This document shows positions 17,195 to 25,858 of a stretch of 63,356 nt of DNA, in pieces. Location: positions 1-63,356 of the forward strand of contig JAQUAF010000028.1 in NCBI GenBank assembly GCA_028687435.1. Reading direction: 5' to 3'. Source of the stretch: Verrucomicrobiia bacterium. GTDB lineage: Bacteria; Verrucomicrobiota; Verrucomicrobiia; JABWAM01. The notes under the pieces are model-generated. The model saw only the letters and a list, made by a program, of their open reading frames with translations. It made no database searches and was not told where the DNA came from. The stretch's first letter is position 1. The number at the start of each line of letters is the position of its first letter. The translations under genes and the position numbers were made by a program.

Positions 17195-18345
17195 AGAAGG
17201 TTCAATTTCACGGGCCTCTTTTTCCGCACGAAGCAATTGCCAGGATCACCCTTTCGGAAAAGATTCCCTGGCGACAGAGAAGCGACCACCTTTGGTTGTC
17301 CACCGATGACCGTCCCGCACCCCGAGGCTACCTTGGGAAAATTACCTGCGATTCCAAACAAGTGGTTCGCAGTTTTTTCCGGTTGAGACCTCCAACGATC
17401 TGCATCTCAACCGACTCATGTCCTCAGGATGGGGATATTGTTCGCCTTCTCCCAAAAACTCCCGCGATCGAGGTCTTGTTTGAGTCAAATAGCCCTCACA
17501 ATGCACTTTTCTTGACCCCGCACTGCAATTGTCGGTGTATTATGTGTCCGCAGGAACTTTCATCCGGATCTGGTACCCTTACCGAAATTAACCGCCGTAT
17601 CATCCGTTTGATGGCCCCACCGCCACGACAACTGGCCATTACCGGCGGTGAGCCTACCCTTGTCCCGAAAGACCTTCTCGCTATTCTGACCGATATTAAG
17701 AACTTTTTACCTCAAACCGATGTTCAAATTTTGACTAATGCGCGCGCCCTAAAGAATCGATCGCTAACAAGGGAGATCGCCAAAATCCAAAACAACCGGC
17801 TACTTCTTGGCATTCCTCTTTATAGCGACATTGACAATATCCACGATGAAATCATGGGTTCCAAGGGCGCATTTCATGACACTTTGGAAGGCCTCTACAA
17901 TGCGGCGCTGTATCGATTCCCAATCGAACTACGAGTTGTGGTTCTCAAGGCTAATGCAGCGCGCCTGCCTGATCTTGCCGACTTTATTTTCAGAGCCATA
18001 CCCTTTGTGATCCACGTCGCTTTTATGGGCCTCGAAATGCGGTCGGCGGCAGAATTGAATATGACGAAAGTTTGGATTGAACCGCAGGAGTTTGCAGATC
18101 CCCTTCTTCACGCCTGCAAAAAAATAGTTCGTTATGGTTTTCCTTGTTCTATTTTTAACCTCCCCCTATGCGTCTTACCCAAAGAACTGTGGGGCCTTGC
18201 CCGGCAATCCATCTCCTTATGGAAGAGAGTTTTTCTCCCGCAGTGTCAGGGATGTACGGTCAAAAATCATTGTGGCGGCGTCTTTGGGACAGGGTGCAAA
18301 AATCCCTCCTCCATTGCGCCGATTCCCGATGGATTTTTAAGTTGA
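17191..18345 (+). CDS. hxsC: His-Xaa-Ser system radical SAM maturase HxsC
   Basis: A 384-residue radical SAM enzyme with C112-NCR-C116-IM-C119 and a TGGEPTL motif near residue 150. The C-terminus CQGCTVKNHCGGVF with later GC adds candidate auxiliary-cluster cysteines. The GTG start at 17191 overlaps the hxsB stop (GTGA) and follows AGAAAGG; an ATG at 17164 is an alternative. With HxsB it forms the maturase pair of the Hxs system. It converges on the glycosyltransferase gene, ten bases away. Confidence 0.9.
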   Translation: MKKVQFHGPLFPHEAIARITLSEKIPWRQRSDHLWLSTDDRPAPRGYLGKITCDSKQVVRSFFRLRPPTICISTDSCPQDGDIVRLLPKTPAIEVLFESNSPHNALFLTPHCNCRCIMCPQELSSGSGTLTEINRRIIRLMAPPPRQLAITGGEPTLVPKDLLAILTDIKNFLPQTDVQILTNARALKNRSLTREIAKIQNNRLLLGIPLYSDIDNIHDEIMGSKGAFHDTLEGLYNAALYRFPIELRVVVLKANAARLPDLADFIFRAIPFVIHVAFMGLEMRSAAELNMTKVWIEPQEFADPLLHACKKIVRYGFPCSIFNLPLCVLPKELWGLARQSISLWKRVFLPQCQGCTVKNHCGGVFGTGCKNPSSIAPIPDGFLS

Positions 18346-18355
18346 GACTGATATT

Positions 18356-19948
18356 TTATTTTTTGGGGCTGATGCGATACAAGATCCAGTTGTTGCCGCG
18401 GGCCACAACCAACCCGTTTTTACTGAATTGATTAGCCAAGGCAACCGCCGATGGCCACCTTTTGGCGTATAAGGCACCATGCATCTCCTGTTGGCAGTGA
18501 AAAAACCAAGGCCGTTTTTCCGGAACATACCCCTTTTGTACCAAGTCGCGCGAAAAGCTGTTCAAATTCACAGTAAAAAGATCAGCTGGACCAAGAAACT
18601 GGTAAATTATTCCTTGATCCGTAAAAACTATGGCGTTATCTGGCAGGTGTTTGAGAATTTGTTTCACCCCGCCAGTTTGGAATCTTTCTTCCAGTTGAGC
18701 CCATTCCGAACGTAGCCGCAGAGTCATCCAGAAGGTGAAGACCAGCATCACTGTCAGCGCACCACCAAAAACGAGCGTACTCCGTCTCAGATGCAGGAAA
18801 CGGTAGTGCAAGAAGCAGATGCACCCTGATGCCAGAACGGCCAACAATGGAAAAAAGTTCGTGAGATAACGCAACATTCCAGCCGCATGCGCGTCTTCCC
18901 CCTGAGAGAACCAATAGCTCCGATAATGGCAGCAATACATTAGAACGAACCCTGTCACTAACAAGGCGAGCATGGCGGCAAAACGACGCCTTTTCCGGAC
19001 AACTATCATCAACGCCAAGAACACTGCATACGGAAGAAGGGCTGTCCATTTCCAATCAAAAATTCCCATAAGGAACGTCGGCAACAAACGTTGAAAGTTA
19101 TTAAATGAAAAAGGGAACCCTTGAGCCTCTTCCAGTTCCGGTGAAATCGTTCCCGGCGTTGCCAAGAGTCCCCAATGGATGAGAATAATCGTGGCACCCA
19201 GGACGATAGCGGCGATTCGTATGGATGTGGGAGACTTTTTTCGGACGGCTAGGAAAGCCGGAATCGAAAGGAGAATCAGGTTATCCCTTTTTATCAGGGT
19301 GACCGCGCACAGCAGGATCCCCCAAAAAACGATTGTTTTCCAAGGATAAAATGACTGGCCTGTTTTTCTGTAGCGAAGAACGGGGATTGTCATCAATATG
19401 GACGCGATAACAAAAAAAGACGAGAAGGGTTCGGAGAAGGTTGTCCCATGCATAACATTTATTGCCGGTGAAAGCGAAAAAAAAGCCGCTGCGGTCAAAG
19501 AAGTCGTGCGGCTTCCCCAGCAATAATGGGCAACTACGGATAGGGGGAGAATGGCCAGGGTTGATAACAGCGCATTGATCAACTGCACGATTGTTGGTGA
19601 GTATCCCAAGATTTGGAAGATTGTCCCCAAGAATGCGGGGAATGTGATCAAGTGGCCACTGTAGGTTTGGTCTATGACCGGCTTCTTGAGGGATCCCACC
19701 GTTGGTGCAACGGTCAATGAAGGTGTGGTCTCCGAAAGCCCGTGCAAAGAGTAGTACCGCCCCGATGCTCCGTAGACATAGGCGTCTTCATTTTCCATCC
19801 CGTAAAACGAACACCGAAACGGTAGCACCAGCGCACCATGGATCAGCATTAGCCCGACAATATAAGTTTTGTACCGTCCCAGCTTGCGTCCGGCCCAGAG
19901 AAGAGTTGCAACGATCAGGACAATTAAAATTAACGGAAGGGCCGCCAT
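18356..19948 (-). CDS. GT39/ArnT-like membrane glycosyltransferase
   Basis: A 530-residue integral membrane protein with about 11 hydrophobic segments. The first periplasmic loop carries ENEDAYVYG (acidic pair near residues 53-55), the position of the catalytic acidic residue in lipid-linked-sugar-dependent GT39/GT83 (PMT/ArnT) enzymes. The last 120 residues are soluble and exported. It likely transfers a sugar from a polyprenyl-phosphate donor to an external acceptor. It lies between hxsC and the HxsA-like gene, on the latter's strand, so the Ser-rich repeat peptide is a conceivable acceptor. That role is inference. Confidence 0.7.
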   Translation of the reverse strand: MAALPLILIVLIVATLLWAGRKLGRYKTYIVGLMLIHGALVLPFRCSFYGMENEDAYVYGASGRYYSLHGLSETTPSLTVAPTVGSLKKPVIDQTYSGHLITFPAFLGTIFQILGYSPTIVQLINALLSTLAILPLSVVAHYCWGSRTTSLTAAAFFSLSPAINVMHGTTFSEPFSSFFVIASILMTIPVLRYRKTGQSFYPWKTIVFWGILLCAVTLIKRDNLILLSIPAFLAVRKKSPTSIRIAAIVLGATIILIHWGLLATPGTISPELEEAQGFPFSFNNFQRLLPTFLMGIFDWKWTALLPYAVFLALMIVVRKRRRFAAMLALLVTGFVLMYCCHYRSYWFSQGEDAHAAGMLRYLTNFFPLLAVLASGCICFLHYRFLHLRRSTLVFGGALTVMLVFTFWMTLRLRSEWAQLEERFQTGGVKQILKHLPDNAIVFTDQGIIYQFLGPADLFTVNLNSFSRDLVQKGYVPEKRPWFFHCQQEMHGALYAKRWPSAVALANQFSKNGLVVARGNNWILYRISPKK

Positions 19949-19966
19949 CGCCGATCATTTTTTGAC

Positions 19967-19995
19967 AAAAAAATGAGGAGGTTCATAGAACCTCC
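19967..19995 (-). terminator. Rho-independent terminator-like hairpin after hxsA
   Basis: On the minus strand a perfect 8-bp stem, GGAGGTTC-TAT-GAACCTCC (19977-19995), is followed after CTCAT by seven T (19967-19973). It lies 26 bases beyond the stop of the HxsA-like gene and just before the glycosyltransferase gene, so the small peptide is probably made from a short transcript with limited readthrough. Confidence 0.75.
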
Positions 19996-20021
19996 CCATT
20001 CAAATTGAATTTATCTGTCTT

Positions 20022-20270
20022 TCAAAAGCCGCTGGAATGCGAAGTATGCGACGTGTGTGATCCGTGTGAAGTGTGGCTTGTATGGGAATGGTGCCCAGCC
20101 TGATAACTTTCCCCACCCACAGCCGAAGCACCATGCGTCAGAATAAGACTGCTTTTGGGTTCTTGAAAAGAGCTGTTCTGACTGGTCACCATCGGAGCCG
20201 GTGTTTGGCTTCCGGCTAAGAGAGTCCCAGCTGTGAGCAAAGAGGCTAAGCTGGTGATAAATTTATTCAT
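20022..20270 (-). CDS. hxsA: Short HxsA-type His-Xaa-Ser repeat peptide
   Basis: An 82-residue secreted peptide. Residues 1-20 form a signal sequence (MNKFITSLASLLTAGTLLAG). Residues 60-80 are seven uninterrupted His-X-Ser triplets with X mainly Thr (H60-HS, HTS, HTS, HGS, HTS, HTS, HSS), then GF. Longer HxsA proteins carry such repeats at the C-terminus as predicted substrates of HxsB/HxsC; this is a minimal version. The ATG at 20270 directly begins the signal sequence. It is opposite to hxsDBC and separated from them by the glycosyltransferase gene. Confidence 0.85.
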   Translation of the reverse strand: MNKFITSLASLLTAGTLLAGSQTPAPMVTSQNSSFQEPKSSLILTHGASAVGGESYQAGHHSHTSHTSHGSHTSHTSHSSGF

Positions 20271-20837
20271 GGAATTGCTTCTATCTGAAAAATTGCACGG
20301 AGTCAAGTGTTTTTTAGTGATTTTTACGTAGCGAATTAAGGATTTTTCCGAATAGACAATTCAAAATATTCCGGAAAATTCCGTTTCGAAAATATCACCA
20401 AATACTGTTTTACGGGCGGTTACATAAAACCTGAAACGGTCATCAAAATGGGATTTTTCGGAAGTGGTGGGTTTCAGAACAAAACATTCAAAGTTTTTGT
20501 GACGCGACAGCTGATCAGCCGGTCGTGATTCGACGATTGAGTTGTTCCATACCGCCGCAATGTTTCACCATGTCATGGGCGACAGCGAGGGCGGAACTAT
20601 TGCCACTGAGCAGGACAACCAAGTCGTTCCACCGCCATTGCCTGGAGTACGCAAAAGAACCAGACTCTTGAATGACTGCTCTACAAACCAGTTCAGCCAA
20701 GGCGCTTCCGCCTCGACATGAATTTGGCAGTTCCTTTCGACCACTTTCAAATTGACCAGCAACCGACCGCCGAGCATGATTTTGCGCCATGAGCATCTTT
20801 CATGATGGAATGAACTTTTGGCAGCGAAAAGCCCTGA
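20271..20837. other. Low-GC upstream region with no clear gene
   Basis: The first 200 bases are AT-rich and hold the presumed hxsA promoter (TTGACT near 20305 on the minus strand, poor -10) and the first arm of an imperfect direct repeat (20375-20477). Between 20515 and 20885 two overlapping minus-strand frames of about 100 codons exist, but neither resembles a protein I know; they may be a decayed gene. Confidence 0.4.
20375..20477. repeat. Imperfect direct repeat, arm 1
   Basis: About 100 bases resembling 21513-21618: AATTCCGTTTC at the start, a TGAAACGG/TGAAATGG core, and TCAAAATGGGATTTTTCGG versus TCAAAACCGGGTTTTGCGG followed by AAG-GGT and TTTCAG. Divergence is considerable (roughly two thirds identical by eye). 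The two arms flank the HTH gene at 20838. Confidence 0.5.
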
Positions 20838-21167
20838 GTGAGAAACTGCACAAAAAATCCAGGCCATTTGTTCCAACATGGTCAAAAACCTCAGCAGTCA
20901 AACCTCAACCTGTTGATGATTCCGTGCTCAAAGGGGGGGGCCGAGAGGCCTCAGGAACGGCCTCAGAGGAAAAAGTCGCCGCCGCCGCCCTGCAAAATCA
21001 CTTGGCCTGACGCTGATACGCTGGCCAGACTTCTTTGGGAAATGCCAACATCAAAAATCGCTAAAGATTTAGGAGTTTCCGACAAGGCAGTGGAAAAGCA
21101 CTGTCGAAAACTTGGCCTCAAAAAGCCATCGCGTGGATACTGGGCCAAGCGCGCTGTTGGAAAATAA
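20838..21167 (+). CDS. Small protein with C-terminal helix-turn-helix
   Basis: A 109-residue frame whose C-terminal 50 residues (WPDADTLARLLWEMPTSKIA, then KDLGVSDKAVEKHCRKLGL) form a homeodomain-like helix-turn-helix ending KKPSRGYWAKR, a pattern common in phage and mobile-element proteins and at the tail of HNH or regulatory proteins. The N-terminal half is proline- and lysine-rich and may be noncoding, so the start is uncertain. It sits alone among repeats near a tRNA gene. Confidence 0.5.
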   Translation: MRNCTKNPGHLFQHGQKPQQSNLNLLMIPCSKGGAERPQERPQRKKSPPPPCKITWPDADTLARLLWEMPTSKIAKDLGVSDKAVEKHCRKLGLKKPSRGYWAKRAVGK

Positions 21168-21761
21168 CAGAGTTGCGAACCAACGATTGTGGAACAGATG
21201 AAGCACCTGTCGCGTGGCTGTTTCCCGAATCCTGACGTCAAAACATAGCAGGGTATTCCTGATTTCAACAGGTAAACAAACCGGACTCAGGATAGCAAGG
21301 GGACGCCCTCCCGTGGCGGCGGTGTCCCTCGGCTTTGCTCGGAACGTGCCATTCCGCCTACGCCGAAGGGCTTCGGCGGCACACGTCGGCGTGACAAGCC
21401 GGAGTCCGGCTCTCCCCGGAAGGGAATCCAGCAAAGCAGGATCCTGAACTTGCCAAAGGGCGATTCTTCGCCATTCCAGATATTCCGTCACAAACCATTT
21501 CAGGTATTGTGCAAATTTCCGTTTCATTTTGCCTGCAAAACGGCGTTTTTGGGGGTGTTTTGCAGAATACTTGAAATGGGCGTCAAAACCGGGTTTTGCG
21601 GAAGCGGTTGATTTTCAGGGAGATGCGGCAGCCATTCCAAGTATTCTGTCGCAAAAGGGGCGTTTTATTTCAGGTTCATGTCACAAAGTGTTCCAACTAT
21701 TCTGTTACGCCACAAACACACAGACAGCCACATCCTGCTATAGAACCGAAAACATGAAAAA
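21168..21761. other. Repeat-rich stretch without genes
   Basis: No credible gene. Several variants of an ATTCCAxxTATTCTGT / GCAAAACxGxGTTTT pattern recur (near 21471, 21530, 21585, 21637, 21690), including the second arm of the imperfect direct repeat. A GCCGAAGGGCTTCGGCGGC hairpin lies near 21362. The stretch runs up to the tRNA-Leu gene. Confidence 0.5.
21513..21618. repeat. Imperfect direct repeat, arm 2
   Basis: Matches 20375-20477 in order and orientation, including TTTCCGTTTC, TTGAAATGG, TCAAAACCGGGTTTTGCGG, AAGCGGTTG and TTTTCAG. It lies about 1.1 kb from arm 1. Confidence 0.5.
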
Positions 21762-21843
21762 TGGGCGAGACAGGACTTGAACCTGCACGGGTTTCCCCAC
21801 TGGATCCTAAGTCCAGCGCGTCTGCCAGTTCCGCCACTCGCCC
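21762..21843 (-). tRNA. tRNA-Leu (UAG anticodon)
   Basis: The minus strand folds as a class II tRNA: acceptor GGGCGAG/CTCGCCC, a D arm with TGGCAGACGC, anticodon stem CTGGA/TCCAG around a loop CTTAGGA with anticodon TAG, a long variable arm GTGGGGAAACCCGTG, and a T arm CAGGTTCAAGTCCTG. The anticodon reads leucine CUA and related codons. The discriminator is A and CCA is not encoded. It separates the accessory region (10-21 kb) from the glycan operon. Confidence 0.95.
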
Positions 21844-21877
21844 TTATTAGAAACTTGTGCTGGAAAGCCGCCTGAGG

Positions 21878-23026
21878 TCAAGTCAGATGCGTGGCTGACA
21901 GTTCCGCTGCTGTCTCTCTGACGCTTTGGATGACGTGGTCGATTTCTACCTCTTCCAGCCTGGGATAAAAAGGAAGGGAGAGGGTCCGGCGGCAAAGACG
22001 TTCGGCATGTGGAAAATCACCTTCCTTGAAGCCGTACTGCCGGCGGTAGTATTTCATGAGGTGAAGGGAGTTGAAGTGGACGGCCACGCCCAGTCCCTTG
22101 TTTTGGAGACGGACCAGGAATTCGTCGCGCTTGCCATCGGGGGCCAGAATGGGAAAAAGGTGGCGGGCATGTTTGGTTTGGGGCGGGGTTTTAAATAGAT
22201 CCACGCCGGGGCTGCCTGCGATGCCTTGTTCGTAGCGCCGGGCGATGGCCTCCTTGCGGGCCAGCAGGGATTCGATGCGGGCCAGTTGGGGAAGCAGCAT
22301 GGCTGCCATCAGATCGGTCATGTTGCATTTGTAGCCGGCTTCGTCCATGTCGTAGTGGCGGTAGGTTCCCGAGTAACGTTCCTCCGATCCGCGGGACATG
22401 CCGTGGAAGCGCAGTTTGGCCACATGATCCGCGATTTTGGCGGATTGGGAAGCCACGCCGCCGCCATCGCCGCAGGAGAGATTTTTGGTGGCGTAGAAGC
22501 TGAAGCAGACCGCCTCGCTGAGCTGGCCGGGGCGGACGCCGTCGCGGCATCCCTCGACACAATGGGCGGCGTCTTCGAGCAGATAAAGGCCGTGTTGATC
22601 CGCCAGGGCTTTCAAGGCCCGCATGTCGCACATGGCGCCGTAGATATGGACCGGAATGATGGCTCGGGTGCGCGGGGTGATGGCTTTTCTTGCCGCTTCG
22701 ACATCCATCAGTCCGGTGTCCGGTTCCACATCGGCAAAAACGGGGGTTGCCCCCAGATGGCAAACGATGTTTGCGGTTGAAAGAAAGGTGAGGGGCGGGA
22801 TGATGACCTCATCCCCTGGCTTGATTCCCAGGGAACGCAGGCAAAGGAATGCGCCCATGGTCCAACTGGTGACTCCCACGGCGCGCTGGCATCCCAGATA
22901 GGCTGCCAGTTTTTTTTCGAATTCCTGGGTGACGGGGCCGGCGGTGTGAATCGGGGAACGCAGCACTTCGACCACTTTTGCGATTTCTTCATCCCCAATG
23001 TTGTGACGGTAAAAAGGAACTTTCAT
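21878..23026 (-). CDS. DegT/DnrJ/EryC1/StrS-family sugar aminotransferase
   Basis: A 382-residue PLP enzyme. LLEDAAHCVEG (about residues 157-167) gives the Asp that pairs with the pyridine nitrogen, and FYATKNLSCGDGGG (about 186-199) contains the Schiff-base lysine. It likely aminates a nucleotide-linked keto sugar, as ArnB does for UDP-4-keto-arabinose. It is the last gene of a four-gene operon with an epimerase, an ArnC-like transferase and a formyltransferase-like protein, 12 bases after the last of these. Confidence 0.88.
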   Translation of the reverse strand: MKVPFYRHNIGDEEIAKVVEVLRSPIHTAGPVTQEFEKKLAAYLGCQRAVGVTSWTMGAFLCLRSLGIKPGDEVIIPPLTFLSTANIVCHLGATPVFADVEPDTGLMDVEAARKAITPRTRAIIPVHIYGAMCDMRALKALADQHGLYLLEDAAHCVEGCRDGVRPGQLSEAVCFSFYATKNLSCGDGGGVASQSAKIADHVAKLRFHGMSRGSEERYSGTYRHYDMDEAGYKCNMTDLMAAMLLPQLARIESLLARKEAIARRYEQGIAGSPGVDLFKTPPQTKHARHLFPILAPDGKRDEFLVRLQNKGLGVAVHFNSLHLMKYYRRQYGFKEGDFPHAERLCRRTLSLPFYPRLEEVEIDHVIQSVRETAAELSATHLT

Positions 23027-23038
23027 GAGATGTGAACG

Positions 23039-23974
23039 TTATGCGCCAAGCCGGATTTTATGCGATTTGATGATTTCAACCGCAGGTTGGGCGGCGTGGC
23101 CGTCGATCTGGGCTTCTGTCAGAAAAAGGCTGCCGTCGCCGGTTAGGATTTCGGCGCCCTGCTGGCGGTCGAGACCGGCAATCCGCCCGGGGATGCGGCC
23201 TTCAAAGATTCGCGGTTGCAGATGGGGCCGGGCCCGCCAGATGAAGAGACGGGTTCCTTTCAAGGTGGTGAAGGCGCCGGGGTTCGGACGGGAAAGGGCT
23301 CGAATCCAATTGAAGATTTTCAGGGTGGGCCAATTCCAATCGATTTCTCCATCATCCGGCACGCGGTGACAGCCATAGGTTGCTTTTGATTCGTCCTGTT
23401 TTTCCAGACCGGCGGTTCCATCGACCAGTTTTTTGGCGTGTTTTTGAACCAAATGAAGGGAAGCGTCATCAATGCGGTCAAAGAGCGTGTCGATGTATTC
23501 GGAAGGATCAATGGACACGGATTCCTGTCCGACAATGGGCCCGGCGTCGATGCCAGGCGCCAGTTTGAAGAGGGTTGTGCCGGCCTGTTTTTCGCCGTTG
23601 ATGACCGCCCAGGTGGTGGGGGCGGAACCGCGGTAACGCGGCAGGAGGGAATCGTGGATGGCATAGCCGCCGTGGCGTGTGAAGGCCAGGGCGTCTTCCT
23701 TGATCAGGTGCCGCCATCCCACAGCCAGGGCGATGGCCGGATGTTGGGAGCGGAAGATATCCAGCACTTGGGCTGCGCAGCCGGGACGGTAATGGGTATA
23801 GGGAATTCCGGCCTGCGCGGCGATATCCTGTATTCGATCGTAGTAGATGATTTCGTGCGGGTCCGGCTCGAGCCCGAGGGCGTGGTCGATTTGAAAACCT
23901 TCGTGAATCAGCCATTTCAGGCATTCCGCGCCGCGTTTTTTGTTGCCCAGATAGACGATGCCGTGGCCGGACAT
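23039..23974 (-). CDS. Formyltransferase-like protein (ArnA N-domain/Fmt fold)
   Basis: A 311-residue protein with the Fmt/ArnA formyltransferase fold. The IHDSLLPRYRG motif (about residues 101-111) supplies the catalytic His and loop, and APGIDAG (about 134-140) the Asp. The Asn normally two residues before the His (NxHxSLLP) appears to be Ala (YAIH), so classical 10-formyl-THF chemistry is uncertain. The C-terminal part resembles the Fmt C-domain. It starts two bases after the ArnC-like gene ends and is probably translationally coupled. A 4-amino sugar is the likely acceptor. Confidence 0.75.
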   Translation of the reverse strand: MSGHGIVYLGNKKRGAECLKWLIHEGFQIDHALGLEPDPHEIIYYDRIQDIAAQAGIPYTHYRPGCAAQVLDIFRSQHPAIALAVGWRHLIKEDALAFTRHGGYAIHDSLLPRYRGSAPTTWAVINGEKQAGTTLFKLAPGIDAGPIVGQESVSIDPSEYIDTLFDRIDDASLHLVQKHAKKLVDGTAGLEKQDESKATYGCHRVPDDGEIDWNWPTLKIFNWIRALSRPNPGAFTTLKGTRLFIWRARPHLQPRIFEGRIPGRIAGLDRQQGAEILTGDGSLFLTEAQIDGHAAQPAVEIIKSHKIRLGA

Positions 23975-23976
23975 GA

Positions 23977-24909
23977 TCAACCAATGATTTCCGAGATTAA
24001 GTAGCGCGGATAATTCCGGGTGATGCGCAGGGTGCGGAGAACAAACTCTCCCACGATTCCCACGCTGCCAAGAATGAGGCCTGCGGTTGAAAGGATCACC
24101 CCCAGCAGAGCGTGAATCGAGCGGGGAGTGAGCCATCGGAACAGCGCCAGGAGCGCCACCAGCATGCCGCAACAAACTATTAAAAAACCGATGATCTCGA
24201 TGATCTGGAATGGACGCCGGGCGTAACCGGTGAAGATGGCCATGACCTGGTCCAGTTGCGCGAAGAAGTTGTACCGGCTTGTTCCGTGCAACCGTTCCTG
24301 ATGCTGGATGGGAACCTCGGCGTATTTGAAACCCAAGGTGCCGATGGTTGCGGTGATGAATCCTCCCACGTCGGTGTATTGACCAACCTCCCGGGCGGCT
24401 TCAAGGGTATATCCTTTCAGGAAACAGCCGGTGTCTGTCTGGACAAAGCCTGTTCGTTTTGCGATGAATCGGTTGACGATTTTCGAGGGCAGTTTGCGGC
24501 GCAGGAAGGAGTCTTTCCGTCCCACCCGGACTCCGGACACGATTTCATGGCCTTCCCTCAACTTGTTGAGGATCAGGGAAAGATCCTCGGGATGGTTTTG
24601 CAGGTCGGCATCGAGGGTCAGAACCCATTTGCCGCGGGCATGTTCAAATCCCGCGATGGTGGCGGGGTGCTGGCCGTAATTGCGGCGGAGTTTGAGGATG
24701 CGGATTTCCGGGTGCGCCTGGCGGAGTTCCTTCAAGATTTCAAGGGAATGATCGCCGCTGCCGTCATCGATGAAGATGATTTCATAAGCCCCCCCCAGAT
24801 TTTGGGCCGCCGGGCCGAGCCGTTCCCACAGGAGCCGGAGATTGCGCTCCTCGTTGTACACCGGGATGACGATGCTGATTTCCGGCTTGGTTTCAGTGGG
24901 TGAATTCAT
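23977..24909 (-). CDS. ArnC-like GT2 polyprenyl-phosphate glycosyltransferase
   Basis: A 310-residue enzyme with a cytoplasmic GT-A domain (SIVIPVYNEERNL, IIFIDDGSGDHS, LTLDADLQN with the DxD-type acidic residues) and two C-terminal transmembrane segments (about residues 232-255 and 267-290). This layout is that of DPM1/ArnC-type enzymes, which load a nucleotide sugar onto undecaprenyl phosphate. In this operon the sugar is probably an amino or formamido sugar. It overlaps the epimerase gene end by 17 bases. Confidence 0.85.
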   Translation of the reverse strand: MNSPTETKPEISIVIPVYNEERNLRLLWERLGPAAQNLGGAYEIIFIDDGSGDHSLEILKELRQAHPEIRILKLRRNYGQHPATIAGFEHARGKWVLTLDADLQNHPEDLSLILNKLREGHEIVSGVRVGRKDSFLRRKLPSKIVNRFIAKRTGFVQTDTGCFLKGYTLEAAREVGQYTDVGGFITATIGTLGFKYAEVPIQHQERLHGTSRYNFFAQLDQVMAIFTGYARRPFQIIEIIGFLIVCCGMLVALLALFRWLTPRSIHALLGVILSTAGLILGSVGIVGEFVLRTLRITRNYPRYLISEIIG

Positions 24910-25858
24910 GTTGCCGCCATTGCCAGTATTCGGCCAGCCCTTCGCGGATGGAGGTTTGGGCGGAAAAGCCGATTTTTTCCCTGGCGAGCCGGGTGGAGCA
25001 TTGCCGCCGTTTCACCAGGTTGACATCGTGGGGTTCGTAAACAGGGGGGAGTTTGCAGCCCGTGATTTCCAGGAGATGATGGGCCAGTTGTTTGACGGTG
25101 GTCTCGACGCCCGTGCCAATATTGAAGAAATCGTTCACGCAATCGCTTTTCAGGGCGCAGATGTTGGCGCGGGCGATATCCTTCACATAGATCAGGTCCA
25201 TGCTCTGGCTTCCATCGGCGAAAATGACGATGGGCTCGTTTTTTTCGATCCGCTCGCACCAGCGCGGGATGATCTGGGCGTAGGCGCCGCGAATCCCCTG
25301 GCGCGGGCCGAAGATATTGTAATACCGCAATCCCACGTGTTTGAGGCCCGATGTGAAATTCAGGCTGGTGGCGATCATTTCGCAGGCGGCCTTGGTGGCG
25401 CCGTAAAAGGTTTTGTTGTTGAAGGGGTGATCCTCATCCACCGGCAGCCGCACGGGTTCGCCAAAGACCGAGGCGCTGGAGGCCCAGACGATCTTTTTCA
25501 CCCCCGCCTTCAATGCGGACTGGAAGACGTTGAAGGTTCCCTGGATGTTCACATCGATCGCCTTCTGGGGCTTTTTCATGCTTTCCAGGAGAAGAACCGA
25601 GGCTTCGTGGAAAACGTAATCCACCCCCTGGAGGGATTCATCAAGGTCGTCCCGCGATCTCACGTCGGCTGAAACCACCTCCATCTGGATTTCTTTCCGG
25701 CTCATGGCTTCGCGCAGGTTGTTCATTTTGCCCGAGGCGAAGTTGTCGAAAACGATGATTTTGCGGACATTTTCGGCGATGAGGGCGTCAACGATATGAG
25801 ACCCCACGGTGCCAGCGCCGCCGGTAACCAAAACGGTGGAATCGCGTAACTCAAACAT
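24893..25858 (-). CDS. NAD-dependent sugar epimerase/dehydratase (extended SDR)
   Basis: A 321-residue extended short-chain dehydrogenase. TGGAGTVGS (residues 12-20) is the dinucleotide-binding loop, SSASVFGE (about 124-131) and YGATK (about 148-152) the catalytic Ser and Tyr-x3-Lys. GLRYYNIFGPRQ is typical of UDP-sugar 4-epimerases of the GalE/WbpP type. It heads the four-gene glycan operon and probably makes the nucleotide sugar used by it. The frame remains open upstream to 26710 by chance across ruvX; the ATG at 25858 begins the Rossmann fold. Confidence 0.85.
   Translation of the reverse strand: MFELRDSTVLVTGGAGTVGSHIVDALIAENVRKIIVFDNFASGKMNNLREAMSRKEIQMEVVSADVRSRDDLDESLQGVDYVFHEASVLLLESMKKPQKAIDVNIQGTFNVFQSALKAGVKKIVWASSASVFGEPVRLPVDEDHPFNNKTFYGATKAACEMIATSLNFTSGLKHVGLRYYNIFGPRQGIRGAYAQIIPRWCERIEKNEPIVIFADGSQSMDLIYVKDIARANICALKSDCVNDFFNIGTGVETTVKQLAHHLLEITGCKLPPVYEPHDVNLVKRRQCSTRLAREKIGFSAQTSIREGLAEYWQWRQHEFTH

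Noticed and set aside
20515..20885. Two overlapping minus-strand frames of about 100 codons
   Set aside because: No recognisable motif, no ribosome site and poor composition; noted only as a possible decayed gene.
21471..21710. A CRISPR array
   Set aside because: The recurrent motifs are diverged, irregularly spaced and lack constant repeat length; no cas genes are present.
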